In this document: piece after piece, positions 18,193 through 27,199 of the stretch
Layout: every line of letters starts with the position of its first letter
Numbering within the stretch: the stretch's first letter is position 1
Assembly (NCBI GenBank): GCA_964432565.1
Contig: CAYSOA010000001.1
Span: 1-64,000 of the forward strand
From: CAIOHW01 sp964432565
Lineage (GTDB): Bacteria > Bdellovibrionota > UBA1018
Reading direction: 5' to 3'
DNA length: 64,000 nucleotides
Program-made: the position numbers and the translations under genes
The notes under the pieces: generated by a model
The model's database searches: none
What the model saw: only the letters and a program-made list of their open reading frames with translations
What the model was told of the DNA's origin: nothing

Positions 18193-19391
18193 GGGTCGGT
18201 TCTCCAGTGTGGTGCCCTACGGAATGCAGGGACTTGAAATGAGGTTTTCGGGTGCGCCGCTTTTCAGAGCGCTCCCACTCTTTTTCGCGTTCTTCACGAA
18301 ACGGATCGCGAAAGCGGCTCCAGTCGAGGTGCATCTCGAAGTCGCTGAGCAGGCACCGGTCGAGCTCGCGGAAAAACGACTCCGAGTGGAGGAGCCTCGA
18401 CTCGTGAGAATCCCACGCGAAGGCCAGCTCGGTCATCCGGTCTCCGGTTTCCGAATTCCAGTTTTCGAAGGCCTCGGGGTGGTCGCGACGTGCCTGCTGA
18501 AGCTCGTCGGCGGGAAGCGTGGCCAGCCAGTATCCATCGCCCGAGCAGTCAAAGAGCCGAGGCCCCGCCTGCGTGATGGTAAACGCGACATCGGTCTCCG
18601 AGGCGATCCAGGCGGTGCCTTCGCTGCGTAGGAGCTCTTCGGGCCAGCGGCGTACGAGCTGATAGAACCGTTCAGGGTGAAAGGGGCGATTCCTGCGAAA
18701 GACCTGGCCCGGCTGGGCGTGCTTCGAGAACTGAAGCCCGAGGCGCCAGACGGCCCCGTTTGCTGTTCGTTCCGCTGAAAATTCGCGGGAGGTCAGCTGG
18801 CGGGCCCACTCCGAAGTGACTTCAGATCGATCCAGGATCTCGGCGCGAGTATTCAGGCTTCGCAGGAATTCGGCCGCGGCAGGGGTTTCCAGCTCCGTAC
18901 CCGAAAGGACGATAGCATCGGAGAAATCGATCTGATCGGCCAGGGCCTCGACGAGAGGCACCTGACGGTCGTGTCCGATTCGTCGAGTGGATACCCAGTC
19001 GTGAAGGAGCCTGTCGGCTCCCATGGCTGAGACGAACGATCGGACTCGAAAGCCAGCCTGATGCAGCGGCTGGTCCGGTCCGAAGGCATCGACAGTGGCC
19101 CAGGGATCGGCATCGACCGGGGTCACGAGCCAGATCGCTCGAAGGGGATGGCTGGCCTCCTGAGACAGGGGAAGAAGCTGCTCTTCGATCGTTTGCCGAA
19201 CCGAACAGGACGAGCAGTCGGAAGCCTCTTTCGAAGGTATCGAAACGACCGAGCCGCCGGAAAGCGTGGCCAGCAGTTTGGCCAGTGAGTGGCCTTCTCG
19301 CACTCGCACACTTTGAACGATGACGACCGGATGCACGGGTACGCGAGTGCCGCGGGATCTCGCAGCCAGTCGCTCGGCAAGTGAGATGATC

Positions 19392-19399
<8 letters not shown>
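18164..19399 (-). CDS. COG0523/CobW-like protein with degenerate GTPase domain
   Basis: A 411-residue paralogue of the upstream COG0523 protein. The C-terminal CobW_C domain is well kept (FRRNRPFHPERFYQLVRRWP matches RPFHPERLFQL upstream). The N-terminal G domain has lost every key motif: the P-loop position reads VQSVRVREGHS in place of GxxGxGKT, the CxCC metal motif is reduced to DCSSCS, and NKTD is replaced by SGTE. It is therefore probably a pseudo-GTPase. The tail carries several histidines (HF, HS, HH, TH) before the stop. It overlaps its neighbours on both sides, implying coordinated translation. A partner or regulator of the active COG0523 protein is a reasonable guess. Confidence 0.82.
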
Positions 19400-20603
<1,204 letters not shown>

Positions 20604-20604
20604 C

Positions 20605-20892
20605 TTAGCCCTTTCGGCCCTTCGCGATCAGCCGCGCCTTGATGGTACGAAGACGATCCGAAAGGTCGGAATCCTTGGCAAGCTTGATGGCCTGGCTGAT
20701 TCCTCCCTGCTTGTCGATCGTGCGGATGGCACGAGTCGACAGGCGAAGCGACAGAATCTGGCCGAGCTCCGGAATGGAGTAGCGCTTGCTGACGAGGTTC
20801 GGCAGCCAGCGCGTGCGCGTCTTGATGTTCGAGTGGCTGACCAGGTTGCCGGTCGTGGGGCCCTTGCCGGTGAGTTCGCAGAACTTAGACAT
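20605..20892 (-). CDS. rpmB: Ribosomal protein L28, zinc-independent form
   Basis: A 95-residue protein starting MSKFCELTGKGPTTGN then VSHSNIKTRTRWLPNL, the L28 signature. Zinc-binding L28 has CxxC near the N terminus and a second CxxC; here only one Cys (C5) remains and the CxxC position reads CELT, so this is a C-minus form. The start overlaps the rplX stop by 8 bp and the gene ends 1 bp before the COG0523 gene, placing it in the zinc-sparing operon. A housekeeping rpmB elsewhere in the genome is expected but not visible in this window. Confidence 0.93.
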   Translation of the reverse strand: MSKFCELTGKGPTTGNLVSHSNIKTRTRWLPNLVSKRYSIPELGQILSLRLSTRAIRTIDKQGGISQAIKLAKDSDLSDRLRTIKARLIAKGRKG

Positions 20893-21214
20893 AAACTTCT
20901 CCGCTTTTCTTGGCGATTCGCACTTTCTTGCCGTCGATGATCTTCGTGCCGAGCCGAGTGGGCTTGCCGGTCTTTGGGTCTACCGCCATGACATTCGAAA
21001 TATGAATCGGCGCTTCCTTGGCCACGATGCCACCCTGAGGGTTGGCTTGTGAAGGACGGGTGTGGCGCTTGACCTGGTTCAGGCCTTCCAGAATCACCGA
21101 TTCGTGCTTGAGCTGCATGGCTGTGATGCGGGCCTGCTTGCCCTTTTCTTTTCCGGAGATGACTTCGACCAGGTCGCCTTTGCGGAGCAAACTTCTGATT
21201 TGCGTGCTTTTCAT
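20885..21214 (-). CDS. rplX: Ribosomal protein L24, Cys-less paralogue in a zinc-sparing operon
   Basis: A 109-residue L24 with a KOW domain (RKGDLVEVISGKEKGKQARI) and the conserved block HISNVM. Some bacterial L24 proteins end in a zinc ribbon (CPKCGKPTR then CKKCGE). Here the same places read DPKTGKPTR and AKKSGE, so the ligands are absent. L24 is normally in the spc ribosomal operon; here it sits between L31 and L28 copies, so it is probably a second copy. The start at 21214 (MKSTQIRS) is preceded by GAGGACCCC and lies 10 bp after the L31 stop; a longer upstream reading overlaps L31 and is rejected. Confidence 0.9.
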   Translation of the reverse strand: MKSTQIRSLLRKGDLVEVISGKEKGKQARITAMQLKHESVILEGLNQVKRHTRPSQANPQGGIVAKEAPIHISNVMAVDPKTGKPTRLGTKIIDGKKVRIAKKSGEVYV

Positions 21215-21224
21215 GGGGTCCTCG

Positions 21225-21467
21225 TTACTTCGTGTACTTCTTGCGGAACCGCTCAATGCGGCCCTGGGTGTCGAGCAGCTTTTCCTTGCCCGTGAAGAAC
21301 GGGTGCGAAGCACTCGAGATTTCGACCTTCACGACGGGATATTCATTTCCGTCCTCCCAGAGCATGGTTTCTTTGGTCTGCGCGGTGGAGCGGGTGAGGA
21401 AGGCAAAGTCGGACGATACGTCTTTGTAGATGACTTCGCGGTATTCGGGGTGGATTCCTTGTTTCAT
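21225..21467 (-). CDS. rpmE2: Ribosomal protein L31 type B (zinc-independent)
   Basis: An 80-residue type B L31: MKQGIHPEYREVIYKD then SSASHPFFTGKEKLLDTQGR. The cysteines of zinc-binding type A L31 are absent. In many bacteria this version is made under zinc starvation and displaces the zinc form, releasing metal. It is the first gene of the six-gene minus-strand operon and lies divergent from the Zur-type repressor gene, with two candidate operator elements in the shared 124-bp region. Confidence 0.95.
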   Translation of the reverse strand: MKQGIHPEYREVIYKDVSSDFAFLTRSTAQTKETMLWEDGNEYPVVKVEISSASHPFFTGKEKLLDTQGRIERFRKKYTK

Positions 21468-21486
21468 GGTGTTCTCCGAGTCTTTT

Positions 21487-21499
21487 GCAATCTTGTTGC
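21487..21499. promoter_or_regulatory. Candidate Zur-binding element (copy 1)
   Basis: Palindromic GCAA-N5-TTGC located just downstream of the predicted -10 of the rpmE2 operon. The same arms with the same N5 spacing occur upstream of the TonB-dependent receptor gene at 24122-24134. The centre is 23 bp from copy 2, about two helical turns. Confidence 0.5.
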
Positions 21500-21501
21500 G
21501 A

Positions 21502-21531
21502 CTCTTAGTGCAACATGGATGCGATTGTCAA
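21502..21531 (-). promoter_or_regulatory. Promoter of the zinc-sparing operon
   Basis: On the minus strand a perfect -35 TTGACA (21526-21531) is followed after 18 bp by TAAGAG (21502-21507) as a weak -10. The candidate Zur element at 21510-21522 fills the spacer and a second copy at 21487-21499 covers the predicted transcription start. A repressor bound there would block RNA polymerase. Sequence match is visible; activity is inferred. Confidence 0.55.
21510..21522. promoter_or_regulatory. Candidate Zur-binding element (copy 2)
   Basis: GCAA-N5-ATGC between the -35 and -10 of the rpmE2 promoter. Read on the minus strand it is GCA-N5-GTTGCA-N-TAAG, and the receptor promoter at 24114-24134 has the same pattern with the -10-like TAAG at the same two-base distance. 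The shared layout supports co-regulation. Confidence 0.55.
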
Positions 21532-21591
21532 TTTTTCCCGGGGCGTGATCGTGCCGTTTCTTCCCACGGCCATCTGCTGTAGGCTCAGGTT

Positions 21592-22092
21592 ATGGGCAAG
21601 GACGGTCAGACTCGCGGGGGGCGCCTCACGCAAGGGCGCAAAAATACTGGGACATCAGCCCATGGTCGGCACGAGCTCGAGCTGGCTTCGGCCCTCGAGG
21701 CCATCGAGCGGGCCGGCCTGCGCCGCACCCAGCCCCGAATCGCGATTTTGAAGGCCCTGATTGCCGAGCACGGCCCTTTCAGTGTCGATGAACTTCGAGA
21801 GTTTGCGCTTCTTGACGGCATCGACCGCGTGACCGTCTATCGAGTGCTCACAGCCTTCGAGGAGCTGGGTCTGGTGCGTCGGTGTGAGTTCGGCGACGGC
21901 ACCTCACGCTACGAATTCGCGGGCGGCGGACACCACCATCATCACGTCATCTGCAAGAAATGCCGCAAGATGGAAAACGTCGACGAGTGCATTCCCGAGG
22001 CGATCATCCAGCGTGTTCGCAAGCTGGGCTACGACGACGTCTCGCACACCCTCGAGTTTTTCGGGGTGTGCAAGACCTGTCGCGCTGCTTGA
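21592..22092 (+). CDS. zur: Fur-family metalloregulator, probably Zur
   Basis: A 166-residue Fur-superfamily repressor with an N-terminal extension of about 25 residues, then the winged helix (LRRTQPRIAILKALI, DRVTVYRVLTAFEELGLV) and the dimer domain. Metal residues are clear: GGGHHHHHVICKKC gives the His cluster plus the first CxxC, and VCKTC near the end gives the second CxxC, the structural zinc site. Its zinc role is inferred from context: it is divergent from Cys-less ribosomal protein and COG0523 genes and convergent with a ZnuD-like receptor. Fur or Nur identity cannot be excluded from sequence alone. The ATG at 21592 follows a weak AGG site. Confidence 0.88.
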   Translation: MGKDGQTRGGRLTQGRKNTGTSAHGRHELELASALEAIERAGLRRTQPRIAILKALIAEHGPFSVDELREFALLDGIDRVTVYRVLTAFEELGLVRRCEFGDGTSRYEFAGGGHHHHHVICKKCRKMENVDECIPEAIIQRVRKLGYDDVSHTLEFFGVCKTCRAA

Positions 22093-22099
22093 ATCGTCC

Positions 22100-24088
22100 T
22101 CAGAGCCGGGCCTGAAGTCCGACGATGAAGTTCCGGCCGGGAAGTGGGGCGACATCCTTCACGAATGAAACATGGTTCCGCGCTTCGACGTCGAAGGCGT
22201 TGTTGAGGCGTGCGGTCAGTCTCAGGGCTCCAAAGCCGGTGGTGACTGGCATCTCGGCTCCGAGGTTCAGCATCGTGTAGGCAGGGGTCTTTTGCTCGTT
22301 GGCGGCAAGCTGGGTCTGGGCCTCAGAGCGCTGGATTTCGATGTCCGCAGCAATCGAGTTGCCGCGATAACTCAGGCCGACCGTTTCGCGCACGGGAGTC
22401 ACGCGAGGCAGGAAGGTGCGGTCGGTGCGGTTGAAGCCGCGCACGATGTCGAGCCGCGTTTCGAGTTCCCAGATGCCGTCCCAGAACGTCCACGGAAGGC
22501 GCTCGGTCAGTTCAAATTCGGCGCCGTACAGGGCAGCTGAGATCGGGCGAAATTCGTATTCGGCGAAGCCGCTGTCTCCGTCCGTAGCCCCTGTTGGAAT
22601 CAAGCCAATGAAGCGCGTAAAGTCCTGGGCAAACACTGTCGCTCGGGCTTCGCTTTTGCCCTGCTTGCGACGCAGCGAGAGCTCCAGTGATCTTCCGATT
22701 TCGCGTTTGAGATCGGCATTTCCGATTTCATAGGTGCTGGTGGCCATGTGCGCGCCGAGAGCGAAAAGCTCCTGGTAGTTGGGTGCGCGCTCGGTAAACG
22801 AAGTATTCACGCCAAGGCTGTAGATTTCGTTCAGTCGGTAGAGGGTGCCGAGCGAGATGCTGGGGGTGATGAAGCTTCGAGAGGCAGCCGCACCGAAGGC
22901 TCCTCCACCATCCGAGCTGACTCGCGAGTACTCGCCTCGAAGTCCGAAATTGTGCGTCCAGTTGCCGATCGGCAGCTCCTCAAACGCAAAGAGTGCACCC
23001 TGAATGTTGTTGGTCGTGGGCAGGAAGGCCTCTTCTCCGGAGGCGCTCAGCCGAAAGGCCTGGGTCTGCAGTCCGACGATGCCCTGCACGAGGCCCCAAG
23101 GACGATGCCGAAGATCGGCGCGAAGCTCGCCGCCCGTATTCCTAAAGACAGTACCCTCTTCGTGCTCCTCACCCGCTAGGGCGACCAGAGCGGCATGGTC
23201 ATGTCCGCTCTCGGTGTGCTTGTAGGTCGAGAGAGCTCCGGCAATGCGGCCCGACTCGATCCATCCCGAGGTTTTAAATTCGCCTGCGAGATCCAGGCGC
23301 TGGCGGTTGAGGTCGATGACCGTTTCTTCTTCTTTGACGACCCCATAGTGCGTTCCGAAGCTCGAAAACGAAGCGCCCCAGTAGCCATTTTCAGTGATGC
23401 GACTGATGCCGAGCGCGCCTTCCAGAGTTTCGGCCTCGCTGTTCGCGACCGTGACCACCGGAGTGCGGTAGTCTTCGGAGGCACGAAGGATGCCGTCGAA
23501 GTGGTAGGCCCAATCTCCTGCGCTGTGGTTGACGAGAAGCCCGAGGGTTCGGCCCGAGTCGACCGTGGAGTAGCGCGAGTCGAACTTGATCTTCGAGTCG
23601 TACTGAAGGCGGGTCGGAATGCGCGAGCTGACCGTGTTGACCACGCCACCGATGGCGCTCGAGCCGTAGAGAAGGGCGCCTGAGCCGCGAATGATCTCGA
23701 CCCGATCCACCAGTAGCGGGTCTCCTGCCACGGCATGGTCCGCACTCGTGCCGGAGGCGTCGAGAGTACCAAGCCCACCCTGAAGCACGCGAATGCGGTC
23801 ACCATCGAGCGCACGAATGATGGGTCGGCTCGAGCCGGGCCCGAATTGGGTCGAGGTCACGCCTGTTTCGCGCGCCAGGGTTTCGCCGAGAGTCTGTGCG
23901 CGTTTCTTGTCGAGCTTGCGCCCGGAGAGCTCACTGATGGTCGGAACAAAGTCCTGAACCGACGTTTTGTCCCCTCCGGAGGCGCCCAGGACAGTGATCT
24001 CGGGAATTTCGATTTCCTCCTCTTCGGCGGCGAGGGCCAAAGGCATGGCAGAAAGAGCGGTAGCAAGCAGAATCCAAGTGTTTTTCAT
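22100..24088 (-). CDS. TonB-dependent outer membrane receptor, probable zinc uptake (ZnuD-like)
   Basis: A 662-residue receptor: signal peptide MKNTWILLATALSAMPLALAA, TonB-box region near PEITVLG, plug domain (SRPIIRALDGDRIRVLQGG, then VEIIRGSGALLYGSSAIGG) and a 22-strand barrel ending in aromatic-poor LQARL. Histidine-rich external segments (HTESGHDHA and EEHEEG near residues 300-320) resemble zinc-binding loops in ZnuD. The Zur-like element in its promoter and its neighbours support zinc as substrate. The ATG at 24088 fits the signal peptide; an upstream in-frame ATG does not. Confidence 0.88.
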   Translation of the reverse strand: MKNTWILLATALSAMPLALAAEEEEIEIPEITVLGASGGDKTSVQDFVPTISELSGRKLDKKRAQTLGETLARETGVTSTQFGPGSSRPIIRALDGDRIRVLQGGLGTLDASGTSADHAVAGDPLLVDRVEIIRGSGALLYGSSAIGGVVNTVSSRIPTRLQYDSKIKFDSRYSTVDSGRTLGLLVNHSAGDWAYHFDGILRASEDYRTPVVTVANSEAETLEGALGISRITENGYWGASFSSFGTHYGVVKEEETVIDLNRQRLDLAGEFKTSGWIESGRIAGALSTYKHTESGHDHAALVALAGEEHEEGTVFRNTGGELRADLRHRPWGLVQGIVGLQTQAFRLSASGEEAFLPTTNNIQGALFAFEELPIGNWTHNFGLRGEYSRVSSDGGGAFGAAASRSFITPSISLGTLYRLNEIYSLGVNTSFTERAPNYQELFALGAHMATSTYEIGNADLKREIGRSLELSLRRKQGKSEARATVFAQDFTRFIGLIPTGATDGDSGFAEYEFRPISAALYGAEFELTERLPWTFWDGIWELETRLDIVRGFNRTDRTFLPRVTPVRETVGLSYRGNSIAADIEIQRSEAQTQLAANEQKTPAYTMLNLGAEMPVTTGFGALRLTARLNNAFDVEARNHVSFVKDVAPLPGRNFIVGLQARL

Positions 24089-24113
24089 GAGGTGTGACTC
24101 TAGAGGGCTGCTT

Positions 24114-24134
24114 GCCTTATTGCAACTTCTTTGC
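24114..24134 (-). promoter_or_regulatory. Candidate Zur-controlled promoter of the TonB-dependent receptor gene
   Basis: Palindrome GCAA-N5-TTGC at 24122-24134 on either strand. On the minus strand the last C is followed by AA and the -10-like TAAGGC (24114-24119). The rpmE2 promoter shows the same order and spacing (element, two bases, TAAGAG). No good -35 is seen, which is common for activated or tightly repressed promoters but lowers certainty. Confidence 0.5.
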
Positions 24135-24153
24135 ACTCAGCTTCGCTTTGGGT

Positions 24154-24804
24154 TCAGCGCCGGTTCAGCTCGTAGTGCAGCGGAATGCGAACTCGAATCG
24201 ACCGATTCCAGAGATCCGGCAGGGGAGCAAAGGGCCCCGCCGCCCGAACGGACCGCAGGGCGGAGCGGTTGAGCGACTCGAAGGGACAGGGTTTGGCCAG
24301 CTCCAGAGCCACGATGCCTCCATCTCGTGCAATCGTCAGCGATACGGTGACATCACCCTCTTCTTCGCGAAGTAGAGACTCACGGGGGTAGGAGCGAGCC
24401 TTCTGGATTCGCTTCAAAACATCCAGCAGGTAGAGCTCCGCTTCGCCGAGGGTTGTGTCAGCCCCCCCCGTGGCGCCAGTTCCTCCCGGCGTGGTCACAT
24501 CAATGGGTTCGCCCGATGATTCGTCTGCAGCGCTGTCGTCTTTGGTCGCCGAAGTGTCGGCCAACTCCTCGGGCTCTGGTTCGGGGCGGGGGCGTCGCTG
24601 CTTGGGCGTGTGGACATGGGGCACGTCGGCATGGCCATCCCCACTTTCACCCAGCTCGATCACCCCTTTGAACAGCTGCACGGTGTGCTCCTCGTCATGG
24701 CCCGGAGAGAGGCTCACAACCAGCAGTAGGTGCAGGGCAAGACTCAGCAGCAGATAGGGCATTCGCCGACTGGGCTTAAAGCGGTTGGTGGTTGAGCCGG
24801 GCAT
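24154..24804 (-). CDS. tonB: TonB-family energy transducer
   Basis: A 216-residue TonB protein. One N-terminal membrane helix (PYLLLSLALHLLLVVSLSPG) is followed by a short His-rich stretch (GHADVPHVH), a Pro/Glu linker (RPEPEPEEL) and a C-terminal TonB domain with YPRESLLREEEGDVTVSLTI. It couples the proton gradient to outer membrane receptors. It lies 65 bp upstream of the zinc receptor gene in the same direction, and likely serves it. The linker is short, so reach across a thick periplasm may be limited. Confidence 0.88.
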   Translation of the reverse strand: MPGSTTNRFKPSRRMPYLLLSLALHLLLVVSLSPGHDEEHTVQLFKGVIELGESGDGHADVPHVHTPKQRRPRPEPEPEELADTSATKDDSAADESSGEPIDVTTPGGTGATGGADTTLGEAELYLLDVLKRIQKARSYPRESLLREEEGDVTVSLTIARDGGIVALELAKPCPFESLNRSALRSVRAAGPFAPLPDLWNRSIRVRIPLHYELNRR

Positions 24805-24861
24805 CGAGAATCTCTTTAAAAATCTTGCACTTCGGATTCAACACTCATTACGCTACGAGAT

Positions 24862-26105
24862 ATGAGCTGGCGCAAGAGAATCCGCATCTTCATGGGCAGA
24901 AACATGCCCGTCATCCTCGAGCGTCTCGATCTCACGGATGATCTGGCCGCCAGCCCTGAGATCATCGAGTCGGTTCGGCAGGGAATCGAACTCAAGGGCC
25001 CGAACCTCTGGATTCTGATGCTCGCTGTCCTGATTGCTTCGGTGGGTCTCAATGTCAACTCCATCGCCGTGATCATCGGAGCCATGTTGATCTCGCCAGT
25101 GATGGGGCCGATCATTGGGATGGGCACCGCTGTTGCTCTCCTGGATACCCGAATGCTTCGGTATGCCCTGAAAAACCTGGGCTTTGCCGTGGGCTTTTCG
25201 GTGCTCGCTTCGACCCTGTACTTCAGCCTTTCTCCTCTTTCGGGGGCTCAGTCCGAACTTCTGGCTCGCACCTCTCCGAGTATCTGGGACGTCTTGATCG
25301 CTCTGGGGGGCGGCGTGGCCGGAATGATCGGCTTCACGCGCACGACCAAGACCAATGTGATTCCAGGTGTGGCGATTGCCACGGCACTGCTCCCGCCTCT
25401 TTGTACGGCAGGGTTCGGCCTTTCGAGGCTCGATCCGACGGTATTTTTTGGCGCGTTTTATCTGTTCTTCATTAATGCAGTGTTCATCTGCCTGGGAACG
25501 TACTTCATCTGCAGGCTGGTCGGCCTNNNNNNNNNNNNNNNNNNNNNNNNNNNNNNNNNNNNNNNNNNNNNNNNNNNNNNNNNNNNNNNNNNNNNNNNNN
25601 NNNNNNNNNNNNNNNNNNNNNNNNNNTGGTGGGCGTCGAGGACACCGAAGTCATCGAGAAGCGACTGAATGAGGCTGCAGCCCGACACGGCCTTCGTGAA
25701 ACCAAGATTCGAGTCGTGGATGCGATCAATCGCCAGGACGAGCGATCGCTGGCCGCGAATGGCAAATTATTGCAGACGCTTTACCTGAAGAGTGAAGAGG
25801 CGCTGAAGGCCCAGTTTGAGGAAACCGAGAAGCTTCGGGCAGCACTCCAGGCTGCTCAGACCATTCAGTTGCCAGTGACTGAAATTGAGCGCGAGGCCCA
25901 GGCGTTGTTTCCAGCGGTTCGAACGCTGAAGATCGGACTGGCCCTTGGAACTCTCGAGGGAGAGAAGCGGGTGCTGGCCTGGCTTCAATCCACAAATAAG
26001 CTCATGACGACTCAGCGCCGTACCCTGACGTCCTGGCTGAAGACGCGAACCCAGGCGACACATGTTCATCTGATTGAAGAGCGAGTCTTGCAGGGCCGCC
26101 CCTGA
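24862..26105 (+). CDS. DUF389/TIGR00341-family membrane protein (interrupted by sequence gap)
   Basis: The N-terminal part up to 25526 encodes the DUF389 membrane core: about six hydrophobic spans, with the conserved patterns SIAVIIGAMLISPVMGPI and GVAIATALLPPLCTAG. After the 100-N gap, 25627-26105 encodes a soluble helical C-terminal domain in a different nominal frame, as expected if the true gap size is not a multiple matching 100. I treat both parts as one gene. The function of this family is unknown. It is divergent from tonB (57 bp) and convergent with the flavin oxidoreductase (6 bp). Confidence 0.82.
25527..25626. other. Assembly gap, 100 N
   Basis: Exactly 100 N, the conventional placeholder for a scaffold gap of unknown size. 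It lies inside the DUF389 gene, and the reading frame changes across it. Confidence 0.99.
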
Positions 26106-26111
26106 GCTGCC

Positions 26112-27113
26112 CTAGCCTTGAGGTGAGCTTTTTGAGGCGGCAGCCCAGCCCGATAGAACTGCTCCCTCGACCCGCCCGCCGGTGCACCAGTCGCCACAGG
26201 CCCCGAGTCGAAGCTGCGGGTCCCACAGGCAGGCTTCTCCCAGGGAGTGGAGCGGCTTCGCAAATCTCCATCGATGCACTTCAGGTGATTGGCGGAAGCG
26301 AACCCCAAAAAGTTTCTCCACTTCGTTCGAGACGAGATGGGCGACGTCTTCGGTCGAGCGTTCGAGGTTCTTGTATGACCAGCTTGAATTGCAATGAACC
26401 ACGACGGAGGGCGTTCGTCCGACTTCGGGCCTTCGTGAATGATCTCGAGCCATGAACCCCAAAATAGGATGATCGGCGAACTCGAGTGCCACACCGCCCA
26501 GTTCGGGATCACGATCGACCTCTCCGAAGACCGCCCAAGTGGGTTCCATTTGAAATGAGGACAGCCTCGAGTGGAGGTCTGAATCGAGAAATGATCCGAC
26601 CAGTGGCAGAACCTGTGCCGGTGGCGCGTTGACGATCAGTGTCTCCGCCGAATAGAGCAGACCCCGGGCCGTCAGGATCTGCCAGGTTCCGTTTTGATGA
26701 CGCTCTACGTGCGTGACGGCATCGCCGAGAGCCAGACCCAGATCGCGCGCCATGAACTTCGCAAGGGCACTCATGCCCGAGCGGCACGCGTAACGGGGAT
26801 GTCCGTCCTGCCGCGAGTGAATGACTCCGGACTGCCACAGCGGAAATCCTCTAGACCATTCGAATACCTCGCCTTCGGTGAGTAGAGGGGCTAGCAACGC
26901 CTCGAACCTTGGGTCTCGGACCGTAAAGAACTGTGCGCCGTGATCCATCCTCAGCGTGCCGACGCGGCGAGTTGCCATGCGCCCGCCCACTCCACGACTC
27001 TTGTCGAGTACCAGAACGTTTCGGCCCTGATGACGGAGTTCGGAAGCTGCCGCCAACCCGGCAAGGCCGGCGCCAATGATGATGAATTCATGGTGGGACA
27101 CGGCTTCTGACAT
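26112..27113 (-). CDS. FAD-dependent amine-oxidase-like oxidoreductase (renalase-like)
   Basis: A 333-residue flavoprotein of the NAD(P)/FAD-dependent oxidoreductase group COG3380. The Rossmann motif IIIGAGLAGLAAASEL begins near residue 11, followed by the FAD-binding DKSRGVGGRMATRR and DHGAQFFTVRD patterns typical of renalase-like proteins. The C-terminal FAD contact region is GACGDWCTGGRVEGAVLSG. Substrate unknown; the fold oxidises or reduces amines or dihydronicotinamides in characterised relatives. It has no signal peptide and stands alone. A possible start ATG at 27113 is followed by MSEAVSHHEF. Confidence 0.9.
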   Translation of the reverse strand: MSEAVSHHEFIIIGAGLAGLAAASELRHQGRNVLVLDKSRGVGGRMATRRVGTLRMDHGAQFFTVRDPRFEALLAPLLTEGEVFEWSRGFPLWQSGVIHSRQDGHPRYACRSGMSALAKFMARDLGLALGDAVTHVERHQNGTWQILTARGLLYSAETLIVNAPPAQVLPLVGSFLDSDLHSRLSSFQMEPTWAVFGEVDRDPELGGVALEFADHPILGFMARDHSRRPEVGRTPSVVVHCNSSWSYKNLERSTEDVAHLVSNEVEKLFGVRFRQSPEVHRWRFAKPLHSLGEACLWDPQLRLGACGDWCTGGRVEGAVLSGWAAASKSSPQG

Positions 27114-27199
27114 GGCGACAGAGTAGTGGTGATTGACGGTGCGGAAAACAAAAAAGGGGTGACTTTACCGGGGTCGATGAGGGACGCTTGGCCGTCTCC

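Noticed and set aside
21215..21313. Longer N terminus for L24
   Set aside because: It would overlap the L31 gene and has no similarity to L24; MKSTQIRS has a ribosome site.
24805..24861. Zur element before tonB
   Set aside because: TTGCACTTCGGATTCAACA resembles the element only in part and lacks the GCAA-N5-TTGC arms.
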